Positions 8,767 through 18,280 of a stretch of DNA of 64,000 nt are shown one piece after another. Below the pieces are notes generated by a model, which saw nothing but the letters and a program-made list of their open reading frames with translations, did no database searches and was not told where the DNA came from. The DNA comes from Motiliproteus sp036961355 (GTDB taxonomy: Bacteria; Pseudomonadota; Gammaproteobacteria; Pseudomonadales; Balneatricaceae). How positions within the stretch are numbered: position 1 is the first letter of the stretch; each line of letters starts with the position of its first letter. Both the position numbers and the translations under genes were made by a program. The stretch spans positions 1-64,000 of the forward strand of contig JBALVL010000007.1 in NCBI GenBank assembly GCA_036961355.1, written 5' to 3'.

Positions 8767-9713
8767 TGACGACCGACGTATTAAATGCAGCGGCACCAAG
8801 TCGCTGGCAGCGCTTTAAAGATTCGCACCTGTTCCACAGTTTTAGCCGTGACAAGGTGGCGATCGTCAGTTTCAGCATCTTTGGACTGTACGTGTTGGCT
8901 TCGTTGCTGGCGCCGTTGATTGCGCCGTTTGATCCCTACGATCCGGCGATGATGGACATTATGGATTCGGAGATTCCGCCATCGTGGCAAGAGGGTGCCG
9001 ACGAACGTTTCCTGCTGGGCACCGATGCGCAGGGCCGTGACATGCTCAGCACCATGCTGTACGGCACCCGCACCTCATTGATGATCGGCTTGTGCGCGGT
9101 GGCGCTGCAGATGTTTCTGGGAATCATGATTGGGCTCAGTGCCGGTTATTTTGGTGGCCGAATCGATAGCTTCCTGATGCGTGTTGCCGACATCCAGCTC
9201 AGCTTCTCTACCTTGATGGTGGCGATCGTGGTACTGGCGGTATTCCAGGCCTCCTTTGGTGCCGAGCTGTACGCCGATCTGGCGGTGATCATGCTGATAC
9301 TGGTGATCGGTATCGCCGAGTGGCCGCAATACGCGCGTACCGTGCGTGCCTCGGTGTTGGCTGAGAAGCATAAGGAATATGTCGATGCGGCGCGGGTGAT
9401 GGGCTTTAAGAGCTCACGGATCATGTGGCGGCACATCCTGCCGAATACGTTATCGCCGATTCTGGTGATCTCGACGGTCCAGATTGCCAACGCCATCATC
9501 TCGGAAGCGTCGTTGAGCTTTCTGGGCCTGGGAATGCCGGTATCGCAGCCGTCGCTGGGCTCACTGATCTCCAGCGGCTTCGAGTATATCTTCAGCGGCG
9601 CCTGGTGGATCACCGTGATTCCTGGGGTCGTGTTAGTGGTGCTGGTGCTGGTGATGAATCTGCTCGGTGACTGGCTCCGTGACGTACTCAATCCGAAACT
9701 CTACAAGGGCTAA
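8766..9713 (+). CDS. Peptide ABC transporter permease, DppC-type
   Basis: This 315-residue permease has an N-terminal OppC_N-like segment (about residues 20-75), five to six membrane segments and the EAA loop EYVDAARVMGFKSSRIMWRH (about residues 200-220). Its start overlaps the stop of the DppB-type gene by one base, indicating translational coupling. The C-terminus, ...LRDVLNPKLYKG, is echoed in degraded form about 80 bp downstream (see 9759-9807). Confidence 0.92.
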   Translation: MTTDVLNAAAPSRWQRFKDSHLFHSFSRDKVAIVSFSIFGLYVLASLLAPLIAPFDPYDPAMMDIMDSEIPPSWQEGADERFLLGTDAQGRDMLSTMLYGTRTSLMIGLCAVALQMFLGIMIGLSAGYFGGRIDSFLMRVADIQLSFSTLMVAIVVLAVFQASFGAELYADLAVIMLILVIGIAEWPQYARTVRASVLAEKHKEYVDAARVMGFKSSRIMWRHILPNTLSPILVISTVQIANAIISEASLSFLGLGMPVSQPSLGSLISSGFEYIFSGAWWITVIPGVVLVVLVLVMNLLGDWLRDVLNPKLYKG

Positions 9714-9758
9714 GTATATGTCTTTACAAAAGTTCTCTGCAGAGGTAGTGATGCAAAA

Positions 9759-9807
9759 CTGCGTGACGTCCTGCTCTTTAAATCCAGCAAAACTGTACAA
9801 GGGGTAA
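9759..9807 (+). pseudogene. Vestige of a second permease 3' end
   Basis: CTGCGTGACGTCCTG (9759-9773) resembles the codons for LRDVL, and 9781-9807 reads NPAKLYKG-stop. The real permease ends LRDVLNPKLYKG-stop. Allowing one frameshifting gap, about 28 of 34 aligned bases match, and order and spacing are kept. The most economical reading is the decayed tail of a duplicated or replaced DppC-type gene, left between the intact permease and the first ATPase. Confidence 0.5.
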
Positions 9808-9813
9808 GTGACG

Positions 9814-10830
9814 ATGGCGTTATTAGAAGTCAATAACCTCGAAGTGACTTTCGGCTTACGGCAGGGCGCGGTAGTGGCGCTGCGTGATGTCAGTTTTACT
9901 GTCGAGCGTGGTGAGCGGGTTGGCATCGTTGGTGAGTCCGGTGCCGGTAAATCGGTGGCGGCGTTTTCGATTCTGAATCTGATCAGTCGTCCCGGCAAGA
10001 TCACCGGCGGTGAAATCTTGTTTGAAGGCAATAACCTGGCTGAACTGAGCGAGAAGCAGATGCGCCACATCCGCGGTGACCGCATCGCGATGATCTTCCA
10101 GGATCCGATGATGACGCTTAACCCGGTGCTAACGCTGGGCCAGCAGATGATCGAGTGCCTCAAGGCCCACCGCAAGATCAGTAGTAACGACGCCCGTATC
10201 ATCGCGATTGAAAAGCTGCGTCAGGTGCAGATTCCGTCGCCCGAAACCCGTATCGATCAGTATCCGCACGAGCTATCGGGTGGCATGCGTCAGCGCATCA
10301 TCATCGCCATCGCGCTGTTGCTCGATCCAGTGTTGATCGTTGCCGATGAGCCGACCACGGCGCTGGATGTGACTATTCAGGCCGAGATCATGGAGTTGCT
10401 GCTGGATCTGTGTGAGTCCAATAACGTTGGCTTGATACTGATCACCCATGACCTTGGCGTGGTGTCGCAGGTGACTCAGAAAGCGATCGTGATGTACGCC
10501 GGTCGGATCATCGAGCAAGGGCCGACCAAAGAGATCATTAACGATGCGCAGCACCCTTACACCCAAGGGCTGATCAACGCCTTGCCGCAGCAAACCGTGC
10601 CGGGGCAGAAGCTAAACCAGATTCGGGGTTCAATGCCGGGATTGCAGAATATCCCCAAGGGTTGTTCTTTTAACCCGCGTTGCGACTTTGTGATGGATGA
10701 ATGTACCACCCGTTTGCCGGAGTTCACCCAGTCGGGTGGCTGTTCGGTGGCGTGTCACATGGTACGGGCGATGAAACAGAACGCCGAGACAAAGATCATC
10801 GCTGACGGCGATGCCGATGCGCAGGGTTGA
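9814..10830 (+). CDS. Peptide ABC transporter ATPase, DppD-type
   Basis: This is a 338-residue ATPase. Walker A is GESGAGKS (about residue 39), the ABC signature is LSGGMRQRI, and Walker B is VLIVADEP followed by the D-loop SALD equivalent TALD. The C-terminal oligopeptide-transporter extension has the usual cysteines (GCSFNPRCDFVMDEC). The ATG at 9814 is preferred over the in-frame GTG at 9808 because GGGG lies eight bases before it. The next ATPase gene starts 7 bp after the stop, so the two form the ATPase heterodimer of the transporter. Confidence 0.93.
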   Translation: MALLEVNNLEVTFGLRQGAVVALRDVSFTVERGERVGIVGESGAGKSVAAFSILNLISRPGKITGGEILFEGNNLAELSEKQMRHIRGDRIAMIFQDPMMTLNPVLTLGQQMIECLKAHRKISSNDARIIAIEKLRQVQIPSPETRIDQYPHELSGGMRQRIIIAIALLLDPVLIVADEPTTALDVTIQAEIMELLLDLCESNNVGLILITHDLGVVSQVTQKAIVMYAGRIIEQGPTKEIINDAQHPYTQGLINALPQQTVPGQKLNQIRGSMPGLQNIPKGCSFNPRCDFVMDECTTRLPEFTQSGGCSVACHMVRAMKQNAETKIIADGDADAQG

Positions 10831-10837
10831 GGATTAA

Positions 10838-11857
10838 ATGATGAATGCACAACAACCGCTGTTGCAGGTCCGTGATCTGAAAAAGCGTTTTAATATTTCC
10901 GGTGATTTTCTCGACCAGCTCAAGTTTGAAGGCGGCAAGATCGTTCGCAAACAAGAGCATGTTCATGCCATCAACGGCGTTAGCTTCGATGTGATGCAGG
11001 GCGAAGCGCTCTGTGTGGTGGGTGAGAGCGGCTGCGGTAAATCAACCGTGGCGCGTACCGTGATGGGGCTGCTCAATCCCAGTGGCGGTAGCATCCACTA
11101 CCGTGGTGAGCGGATCGACCAGCTTAGCGATCGCGAGATGCTGCCGTACCGTAAGAAGATGCAGATGATCTTCCAGAACCCCTATGCGTCGCTGAACCCT
11201 CGCAAGACCATCACCCAGACGTTGGAGGAGCCTGTACGGTTTCATAATCCGAAGATGACCCAGGCCGAAATTCAGGACCGGATCAAAGCGGTGATGTTCG
11301 ACGTCGGTATCGATCCGACCTGGGGCGTGCGCTACCCGCACGAATTCTCCGGCGGCCAGCGGCAGCGGATCTCGATCGCGCGGGCACTGACCCTCGAGCC
11401 CGAATTTATCGTCGCCGACGAACCGATCTCAGCACTCGATGTGTCGATTCAGGCGCAGGTGCTAAACCTGATGATGAAGGCGCAGGAGGAGCACAATCTG
11501 ACCTACCTGTTCATCACCCACGACTTGTCGGTGGTGGAGCACTTTGGCACGCGGGTGGCGGTGATGTATCTGGGTACCGTGTGTGAGCTGGCACCGACCA
11601 AGGCGTTGTTTGCCACGCCGAGGCACCCGTATACCCAGGCACTGCTGAGTGCGATTCCACGGCTGCAGGATAACCGGCCGAACCATATCAAGCTGCAGGG
11701 TGAGGTGCCGACGCCGGTCAACTTGCCGAGTGGTTGTGTATTTCACGGTCGCTGCCCCCACGCCAATGACCGTTGTAAGCAGCAAGTGCCCGAGTTGATC
11801 GCCCAGAGCGACGGTTCGCAGGTGGCTTGTCACGGGGTTGAAGAGGGGCGTTTGTAA
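10838..11857 (+). CDS. Peptide ABC transporter ATPase, DppF-type
   Basis: This 339-residue second ATPase subunit carries Walker A GESGCGKS (about residue 62), signature FSGGQRQRI, Walker B FIVADEPISALD and the C-terminal oligopeptide-type cysteine region (GCVFHGRCPHANDRC). It drives peptide uptake with the DppD-type partner encoded just upstream. TTGAGGA precedes tandem ATGs at 10838/10841. It is the last gene of the transporter operon and is followed by a LysR gene in the same direction after 171 bp. Confidence 0.93.
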   Translation: MMNAQQPLLQVRDLKKRFNISGDFLDQLKFEGGKIVRKQEHVHAINGVSFDVMQGEALCVVGESGCGKSTVARTVMGLLNPSGGSIHYRGERIDQLSDREMLPYRKKMQMIFQNPYASLNPRKTITQTLEEPVRFHNPKMTQAEIQDRIKAVMFDVGIDPTWGVRYPHEFSGGQRQRISIARALTLEPEFIVADEPISALDVSIQAQVLNLMMKAQEEHNLTYLFITHDLSVVEHFGTRVAVMYLGTVCELAPTKALFATPRHPYTQALLSAIPRLQDNRPNHIKLQGEVPTPVNLPSGCVFHGRCPHANDRCKQQVPELIAQSDGSQVACHGVEEGRL

Positions 11858-12028
11858 CCCTCTCTATTAGTCTGGTTCGATTGCCGCGTTGAACGGTGCT
11901 CGGGACCCTCGTGTAACTTCCTATTGATGGTAAAGTACACTCAGGTTCCGGTGTTCCGTCCGGCTGCTATAAGCGCTCTCTAATTTGCGCTAAAATTACT
12001 CAGCATTTGTGGTTACCAGGCGTTATCG

Positions 12029-12970
12029 ATGGATCTTAAGTGGCTTGAAGATTTTCGCGCATTGGCGCGCACGCGGCACTTCTCGCGGGCGGCCGACGAG
12101 CAGAACGTTAGTCAGCCGACCTTTAGCCGTCGAATTAAGATGCTGGAAGAGTCGTTGGGGTTGATGCTAATCGACCGCAACACGCTGCCGCTGAGCCTGA
12201 CGCCTGCCGGGAAATTGTTCCTGGAAAGTTCGGAACGGATCAGTCGTGATCTGCGTGAAACCCGTGAAGCTTGTCTTGATCTGGAGCGTGCCGAACTGGA
12301 GAAACTCAGTTTTGCGACCAACCAGACGCTTTACCTGAGTTTTTACCGCGACTGGGCGCAACAGCTGGGGGACGGCTCGGAGCTGGCGCTGAACCTCAAC
12401 TCGACCGGCTGGGTCGGTAATGATTTTGTCCAAGCCTTGCAGCAGGGCGATTGTGATCTGGTGCTGTGTTATTGGCACCCGGCGATCGACTTTTTACGAC
12501 CGCTTGAAGGGCGTGATTTTATCAGTCATACCTTGACCTCCGAACGATTGTTGCCGATGACGGCCACCCACGATGATGGCCAGCCAAAGTATCAATTGCC
12601 GGGCCTTGATGGCGCACCGCTTCCCTATATCGGCTATAACAGCAGCACCTTTTTGTATCCGGCTATTGCTGATCACTTGCGCCGAGTCGCTGAACCGCCT
12701 TTTCTGTTACAGGTGAATCAGAATTCGCAGGCGGTTAGCGTTCAGGCGATGATTAGTCAGGGTTATGGCGTCGGTTGGTTACCACAACGATTGTTGCAGC
12801 AAGGCGGCGATCGAGGGCTGGTGAGTGCCGGTGGTGAGCAGTGGGTAATTGAGCTGGAGTTACGGTTATACCGCTTGCGTGACAGCAACTCGCCGCGACT
12901 TGAGCGGGTCTGGCAGCAGATTATCGACAACAGCGAAAAGTTGCCGTCGAATCTAGTCTCGATCCGCTGA
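12029..12970 (+). CDS. LysR-family regulator, HypT/YjiE-like
   Basis: This 313-residue transcription factor has an N-terminal winged HTH (residues 1-60, with HFSRAADEQNVSQPTFSRRI as recognition region) and a C-terminal effector domain. The N-terminus and the segments SYN-like IGYNSS, GVGWLPQRLLQQ and LYRLRDSNSPRLERVW resemble the HypT (YjiE) branch, whose E. coli member responds to hypochlorite. Position between the peptide transporter and pepQ, all on the same strand, makes these genes plausible targets (inference). The palindrome at 5727-5740 is one candidate site. Confidence 0.85.
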   Translation: MDLKWLEDFRALARTRHFSRAADEQNVSQPTFSRRIKMLEESLGLMLIDRNTLPLSLTPAGKLFLESSERISRDLRETREACLDLERAELEKLSFATNQTLYLSFYRDWAQQLGDGSELALNLNSTGWVGNDFVQALQQGDCDLVLCYWHPAIDFLRPLEGRDFISHTLTSERLLPMTATHDDGQPKYQLPGLDGAPLPYIGYNSSTFLYPAIADHLRRVAEPPFLLQVNQNSQAVSVQAMISQGYGVGWLPQRLLQQGGDRGLVSAGGEQWVIELELRLYRLRDSNSPRLERVWQQIIDNSEKLPSNLVSIR

Positions 12971-13082
12971 TCCTGTACGGTTTTACTACCCTTTTATGTG
13001 TCTTAATTATGAGCCACTAATTCTTTTGGTTTGTTAATTCACCTTCAAATTTACCTATTGTTTTTCCAGGAGTTGTCATCGC

Positions 13083-14459
13083 ATGAGCGCACAGCCATTG
13101 TCCGTTGAAGCCTTATTTTCCCGCCATATTGAGATTCAGCAAAGCCGGATCGAGTTGTTGCTTACCGATCGAACGCTAATGCCCGAAGGCCTGGACCAAT
13201 TGCTGATCTTTAGTGGCTCGAATAAACACTGCTTTGCCGATGATCATCACTACCCGTTTGTTAGTAATCCTTATTTTCGCCGCTGGTTACCACTGCCATT
13301 TCATGCTGACTGCGCGTTACTGCTGCGTGCCGGCCATAAACCCCGGTTGTACTATGCCAACCCTACCGATTTTTGGCACCTGAGTGCGGGCCAGCCGCAA
13401 GGGTTTTGGGTCGATGCGGTCGAGATTGTTGAAGTGCGGACGTTGGCACAGATCGGTGAACAGTTACCGATGCCGCAACAGACCGTTTTTGTTGGCGAAG
13501 AGACTGCAGTGGCACAGCCGTGGGGAATCAGCGCGGTCAACCCGTCATCGGTATTGTCAGCTTTGGACTGGCAGGCGGGAATCAAGACCGACTACGAACT
13601 CGAGTGTCTTCGACAAGCCAGTGATATTGCCGTTGAAGGGCACCAAGCAGCCGCGCTGGCGTTCGCCGAAGGTTACAGCGAATTTGGCATCAACCTGGCG
13701 TACCTAGCTGCCACCGGACAGCGCGAATCTCAGCTGCCTTACGGCAATATCGTGGCGCTAAACCAGCACGCGGCGACGCTGCACTACCAACAACTGGCGC
13801 AGCAGCGGCCGCAAAAAAAGTACAGTTTCTTGCTTGATGCCGGTGCCCAGTGTCAGGGCTATGCTGCCGATATCACGCGTAGCTATGTCTCCGAAGGGGC
13901 CAAGGCCCATACCGCCGCCGGGAAAATTTTTGCAGGATTGATCGAGTCGGTCGATCAAATGCAGCAACAGCTCTGCCAGCAGGCGGTTGCCGGCCAGTGT
14001 TTTATCGAGCTTAATCAGAGCTGTCATCAGCAGCTGGCCGAAATTTTGGCGACTGCCGAGTTGATCAAGCTGGAGCCGCAGGCAATTATCGAGCAAGGGC
14101 TGACACGACCGTTTTTGCCGCATGGTCTGGGTCATCTGCTAGGGGCGCAAGTACATGATGCCGGTGGCCAACAGCAAGAGCGTAGCGGTGGCCGTATTGC
14201 GCCTCCAGCCGAGCATCCGATGCTTCGGCTGACCCGTCGTCTGGAAACGGGAATGGTGCTGACCATCGAACCGGGACTGTATTTTATCGAGCCGTTACTG
14301 GCGGAACTGGCAGCGAGCCCGCAGGGCGCGTCAGTCAACTGGCCGTTGGTTGATCAACTGCGGCCGTATGGTGGTATCCGAATCGAAGATAATATTCGGG
14401 TGCTCGATGGGGCGATCGAAAACCTGACTCGCGATGCGTTCGCAGCCACTGCTGATTGA
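13083..14459 (+). CDS. pepQ: Xaa-Pro dipeptidase
   Basis: This 458-residue M24B metallopeptidase hydrolyses X-Pro dipeptides in the cytoplasm. The N-terminal creatinase-like domain includes FSGSNKHCFADDHHYPF (about residues 44-60). Metal ligands are recognisable as DAGAQCQGYAADITRSY (two Asp), HGLGHLLGAQVHDAGG (His), EPGLYF (Glu) and GGIRIEDNI (Glu). Length agrees with E. coli PepQ (about 440). The upstream dipeptide transporter would supply its substrates. CAGGAG lies 9 bp before the ATG. Confidence 0.93.
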   Translation: MSAQPLSVEALFSRHIEIQQSRIELLLTDRTLMPEGLDQLLIFSGSNKHCFADDHHYPFVSNPYFRRWLPLPFHADCALLLRAGHKPRLYYANPTDFWHLSAGQPQGFWVDAVEIVEVRTLAQIGEQLPMPQQTVFVGEETAVAQPWGISAVNPSSVLSALDWQAGIKTDYELECLRQASDIAVEGHQAAALAFAEGYSEFGINLAYLAATGQRESQLPYGNIVALNQHAATLHYQQLAQQRPQKKYSFLLDAGAQCQGYAADITRSYVSEGAKAHTAAGKIFAGLIESVDQMQQQLCQQAVAGQCFIELNQSCHQQLAEILATAELIKLEPQAIIEQGLTRPFLPHGLGHLLGAQVHDAGGQQQERSGGRIAPPAEHPMLRLTRRLETGMVLTIEPGLYFIEPLLAELAASPQGASVNWPLVDQLRPYGGIRIEDNIRVLDGAIENLTRDAFAATAD

Positions 14460-14485
14460 ACTGAAACAGCAGGCGGCGCTGGCGG

Positions 14486-15061
14486 TTAGCGGTCCGGTTT
14501 GTCGTTGACTGGCCGGAAGCGGATCTCTCCGGCATTGGCCGGAATACAGCCGACCTTATCGGCGTAGAATTCACGAATCTGTTTGAGATCCGCGTCGACA
14601 TCGCCGCTGAGATAGAGGGTCGGCCCAAAGCCAAGGCGTTTGGTTTTAAAGCAGATGTAAGCCAGTACCACCGGGATGTTGGCGCTCAGGGCCAGATGGT
14701 AAAAACCCGAGCGTAAGTACTCGGTGTGGGAGCGAGTACCTTCGGGGGTGATCCCTAAGACCAGCTGCTCTCGTTGCCGGAACTCGTCGGCCAAAGCATC
14801 GATAAATCCTTTGGTCTGCGAACGATTGACGCCGATCCCCCCCATGGCTCGCATCAACGGTCCGAGAGGCCAGATAAACAGACTGTGTTTGGCGATCCAG
14901 TTAAACGGTAATCCAACAGCCCCTTTGAAGAGCATAGCGATGATGAAATCCCAGTTGCTGGTGTGTGGATAACCGATCAGCACATAGCGCTTAACGACGG
15001 GTAACTGGTGGTCAAAAGTCCAGCCAGTCTGGTGGGCAATCCAACGGCACAAACGACGCAT
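14486..15061 (-). CDS. 1-acylglycerol-3-phosphate acyltransferase family protein
   Basis: This 191-residue protein has the PlsC-type acyltransferase motifs H-x4-D (HTSNWD, about residues 36-41), GIGVNRS and EGTR (PEGTRS, about residues 108-113). Members transfer acyl groups to lysophospholipids or related acceptors at the inner membrane. It is shorter than PlsC and belongs to the compact subgroup common in marine gammaproteobacteria; the exact acceptor is unknown. It is convergent with pepQ (26-bp gap). Confidence 0.85.
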   Translation of the reverse strand: MRRLCRWIAHQTGWTFDHQLPVVKRYVLIGYPHTSNWDFIIAMLFKGAVGLPFNWIAKHSLFIWPLGPLMRAMGGIGVNRSQTKGFIDALADEFRQREQLVLGITPEGTRSHTEYLRSGFYHLALSANIPVVLAYICFKTKRLGFGPTLYLSGDVDADLKQIREFYADKVGCIPANAGEIRFRPVNDKPDR

Positions 15062-15131
15062 GGCCTGAAGACTCCTTGGGTTGGATTTGTACGCTGTACG
15101 CGCTTTCGCTTTCGCTTTCGTTAGCGGCTAG

Positions 15132-15500
15132 TTATTTTGGCTGCTCGAAAAACACGTATGGGGTTGAGTAATCACTGAATTCGAAATACACCTTGCTCTC
15201 GCCAGCGTCTTTGATGCCATTGAGGTTTGCGTCAAGAATGCCGTAGCCGAAACGATAAGGGCGAGGTGTTGAGTCGTTGGTGCCAACGGCGGTAGAGAGC
15301 TTGTCGATCTCTAAAAAACGTTTTATCACTTTGTCTCCGGCGAAGACTTCGAGTACGCCGTTGGTGCCGGTCCAATTTTGCATGGCGCGGCCCAATTTAT
15401 TTTGCGATTCCTGAGTACAGCCAGTGACGAATAATGTGGTGGCAAGCAGGGCGAAACCGATGATATGAGAAGGTCGGCCTGTGTTAATAAGAGTGCGCAT
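15132..15500 (-). CDS. Small hypothetical lipoprotein
   Basis: This 122-residue protein has a type II signal peptide with the lipobox LFVTGC (Cys about residue 28), so it is probably membrane-anchored in the periplasm or outer membrane. The mature part includes DANLNGIKDAGES, a Ca-loop-like acidic stretch. I do not recognise the family. Its signal region ends much like that of the unrelated lipoprotein at 29989 (LFVTGCT). Confidence 0.7.
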   Translation of the reverse strand: MRTLINTGRPSHIIGFALLATTLFVTGCTQESQNKLGRAMQNWTGTNGVLEVFAGDKVIKRFLEIDKLSTAVGTNDSTPRPYRFGYGILDANLNGIKDAGESKVYFEFSDYSTPYVFFEQPK

Positions 15501-15602
15501 AAGGGTATCCAGCGGTTAACAGTAAAGGCTAGATGGTACCCAAAGGCGAAGATGGCGGGAAGGGCGGGTTCCGCAATGGTTGTAGATAACCCGCAATATC
15601 GG

Positions 15603-16250
15603 CTATTTAAGCTTTTGACTCAGCGCAACGAAGGCGCTCTGCTGATCATGGATCACTTGCTGGCAGCTAGGTCGTTGGGCCATCATATCCATGAAGGCTC
15701 CAACACCTGATAGCGGTGCCAGTGGATCGTGATTGCTCAGTTTTGCCATGATCGCCTGGCACATGTTGAAGGTCATAAAGGCGGCCAGGTCGGCGTGGCT
15801 CAGTTGTTCTCCCGCAATGAAAGGGCCGAAGTCGGTGATCTGGCTGAGAGCGCGGAAGTTATGGGCCAACTGTTCGCTAACCTGATCGACATGGCTCTGT
15901 TCATATTCGGCGTTAAAAAAGGCGGCCGCCAGCAACGTTCGAACAGGGTCGTCGATATACAGGTCGATAAATTGATGCACCTGTTGAGCCCTTGCTCCCC
16001 GCTCGGCTTCAGTGGGGTAGAGCCGTGGCCTGGGGTGAAGTAGTTCCAAATAGAATAGGATCGCCTGAGATTCGGAGATGAACAGGTTGCCGTGTTGCAG
16101 GTAGGGGATTTTTCCCATCGGGCTGTAGGCTAAAACGGTTTTATCTTGAGATGGTGGTATCTGGATCTCGTCGAATGGCAGGCGTTTTTCTAACAGAGCC
16201 AGTTTGACTATGTTGTAGTAGTTGCTGACGGCGATTCCGTACAGTTTCAT
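15603..16250 (-). CDS. Glutathione S-transferase family protein
   Basis: This 215-residue protein has an N-terminal thioredoxin-fold domain (residues 1-80, with KIPYLQ and the glutathione-binding SESQAI) and a C-terminal helical domain. The frame is open to 16325, but the ATG at 16250 is chosen because GGGAGG precedes it at ideal spacing and the protein then starts KLYG, typical of the family. The substrate is unknown. A second, different GST is encoded at 56388. Confidence 0.88.
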   Translation of the reverse strand: MKLYGIAVSNYYNIVKLALLEKRLPFDEIQIPPSQDKTVLAYSPMGKIPYLQHGNLFISESQAILFYLELLHPRPRLYPTEAERGARAQQVHQFIDLYIDDPVRTLLAAAFFNAEYEQSHVDQVSEQLAHNFRALSQITDFGPFIAGEQLSHADLAAFMTFNMCQAIMAKLSNHDPLAPLSGVGAFMDMMAQRPSCQQVIHDQQSAFVALSQKLK

Positions 16251-16406
16251 GTTGGACCTCCCGGGGGCGGTGGAGGAAAGATGACTGCGGACTATCCGGC
16301 CTAAAGTTGTTGTGTCGCTCTGCACAATATTCTGTGTGCAACTCTCTTAGTTTAGCAGCTCCTTAGTTTAGCAATTCATCAATGTTAGCAACGGTCTTGT
16401 CTGCGC

Positions 16407-17471
16407 TTAGCCAAGGTCGGCTTCTAGCGGAAGGATCTGGGTTTTGGCCGCTTTACCCGGGATATCACGAGCAAGTTTGGGAACCAGGTAGCCGGGCAGG
16501 CGAGCGGCCATCTGTCCGGCAAGCAACCGGGCTCGCGTTTCGTCCAGATCGAAGTGGGCCGCCCCTTCGACTGGATCGAGCAGATACAGGTAGTAGGGCA
16601 GAATGCCGCTGGCAAAGAGCTGTTCACTTAAGTGAACCAAGGTGTCGCTGTTGTCGTTGACGCCTTTGAGCAGCACACTTTGATTAAGTAGGGTGATACC
16701 ACCGCGTTGCAACGGTTGAAGCTGTTGTTGTAATGCAACACTGATCTCGTTGGAGTGGTTGATATGTAACACCAGCACCACCTGTAAGCGCGACTGTTGT
16801 AATCGTTGGCTCAGCGCGTCGGTTAGGCGTTGCGGGATCACGACCGGCAGCCGACTGTGAATTCGTAGTCGTCGAAGCTGGGGAAGCTGCTCCAGATCAT
16901 CAAGCATTTTGAAGATGCGATTGTCGGGAGTGGCCAAAGGATCGCCGCCGCTGAAAATCACCTCTTGCACTTCTGGATGCTGACGGAGGTAGTCGAGGAC
17001 CTGTTGCCACTGTTCACTGCCGAGTTGGTTGTCCTGATAGGGAAAATGGCGTCTAAAGCAGTAACGGCAGTTGACCGCACAAGCGCCGCTGAGAGTTAAC
17101 AACACGCGGCCGTGGTATTTGTGGATGATTCCCCGTTGCGGGTTGTGATTTGCCTCTTGTAGCGGGTCTCTGAGATAACCGGGCTGACTCAACAGCTCTT
17201 GCGCTTGCGGCAACACCTGCAGCAGTAACGGATCGTTGAGGTTACCGGGCTCCATCAGATCAAGGAAAGGTCGAGGTACGCGTAGCTGAAATGACTCACC
17301 GGCGCGTTGCAGTTGCGGCAGTATCGACGGGGGTAGTTGCAGCAACTGAATCAGTTGTTCGGGGTCAGTAATTGATTCTGCCAGCGCTTGTTGCCAGTTT
17401 TTATTGATTTCAGTGGTCTTGATCGGGGTTAGAGCCTGCACAGTCGCGTCGGTTCGTTGTATCATTGTCAC
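16407..17471 (-). CDS. epmB: EF-P lysine 2,3-aminomutase EpmB (YjeK)
   Basis: This 354-residue radical SAM enzyme converts (S)-alpha-lysine to (R)-beta-lysine for modification of elongation factor P. The iron-sulfur motif CAVNCRYC (CxxxCxxC) is at about residues 131-138 and the SAM-binding GGDP follows at about residue 175. It is shorter than clostridial lysine aminomutases, as expected for EpmB. It lies divergent to efp with only 66 bp between the starts, so the two promoters share this gap. epmA lies just beyond efp. Confidence 0.94.
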   Translation of the reverse strand: MTMIQRTDATVQALTPIKTTEINKNWQQALAESITDPEQLIQLLQLPPSILPQLQRAGESFQLRVPRPFLDLMEPGNLNDPLLLQVLPQAQELLSQPGYLRDPLQEANHNPQRGIIHKYHGRVLLTLSGACAVNCRYCFRRHFPYQDNQLGSEQWQQVLDYLRQHPEVQEVIFSGGDPLATPDNRIFKMLDDLEQLPQLRRLRIHSRLPVVIPQRLTDALSQRLQQSRLQVVLVLHINHSNEISVALQQQLQPLQRGGITLLNQSVLLKGVNDNSDTLVHLSEQLFASGILPYYLYLLDPVEGAAHFDLDETRARLLAGQMAARLPGYLVPKLARDIPGKAAKTQILPLEADLG

Positions 17472-17537
17472 TTTTGCCCTCCGGGGCTCACAGCGGATGT
17501 CTCTACAGGCATTTCAGCACGGTTTTGGTGAGGGAAA

Positions 17538-18104
17538 ATGGCGAACTATTCTACCAACGAATTCAAGTCAGGTCTTAAAGTGATGGTCGATGGCGATCCT
17601 TGCTCAATGGTTGACGTTGATTTCGTCAAGCCCGGCAAAGGGCAGGCGTTTACCCGGGTTAAAATGCGTAACCTCAATACGGGCCGGCTCTGGGAGCGAA
17701 CGTTCAAGTCGGGTGAATCGCTTGAAGGCGCTGATGTGATGGAACGCGACATGGAATATGTCTACACCGACGGTGAGTTCTGGCACTTCATGCTGACCGA
17801 TGGCTCCTTCGAACAATTTGCTGCGGATGAGAAGGCGGTTGGTGAGTCCATCAAGTGGCTGAAAGAGCAGGATGTGTGTGTTGTTACACTGTTCAACAAC
17901 GCGCCACTGGCCGTTGCAGTGCCCAACTTTGTTGAGCTGGAAGTGACCGAGACCGATCCTGGTCTCAAAGGTGATACTGCCCAGGGAGGCTCTAAGCCCG
18001 CAACACTGAGCACCGGTACTGTGGTTCGTGTACCGCTGTTTATCAACCGGGGTGAGGTCTTGAAGATCGATACCCGTAGCGGTGATTACGTCAGTCGCGC
18101 TTAA
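17538..18104 (+). CDS. efp: Elongation factor P
   Basis: This 188-residue translation factor relieves ribosome stalling at polyproline. The three beta domains are complete. The loop that receives beta-lysine reads PGKGQA with Lys34, matching the presence of epmA and epmB on either side. A GGTGAGGG-like ribosome-binding region precedes the ATG. An intrinsic terminator follows the stop. Confidence 0.97.
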   Translation: MANYSTNEFKSGLKVMVDGDPCSMVDVDFVKPGKGQAFTRVKMRNLNTGRLWERTFKSGESLEGADVMERDMEYVYTDGEFWHFMLTDGSFEQFAADEKAVGESIKWLKEQDVCVVTLFNNAPLAVAVPNFVELEVTETDPGLKGDTAQGGSKPATLSTGTVVRVPLFINRGEVLKIDTRSGDYVSRA

Positions 18105-18130
18105 GCGAATTGCGTATGTTTTATCGTTCG

Positions 18131-18157
18131 AAAAGGTCGGCATCGCCGGCCTTTTTT
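18131..18157 (+). terminator. Intrinsic terminator after efp
   Basis: AAAAGG-T-CGGC pairs with GCCG-G-CCTTTT around a three-base loop, followed by a T run. It lies 27 bp after the efp stop on the plus strand. Confidence 0.85.
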
Positions 18158-18280
18158 GTGTCTACCGTCACCGCCCGTAAACAATGTGTTAGTGGTGATG
18201 TAGCGCAGCAAGCGAGTTGATCAGCGTTGACTTAGCCTGATCTAATCGTGGCAACAACCTATGGTTTGGATGAGTAGACT

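Noticed and set aside
15101..15118. Hexamer repeat CGCTTT x3.
   Set aside because: Only three units; too short to suggest a functional or variable repeat.
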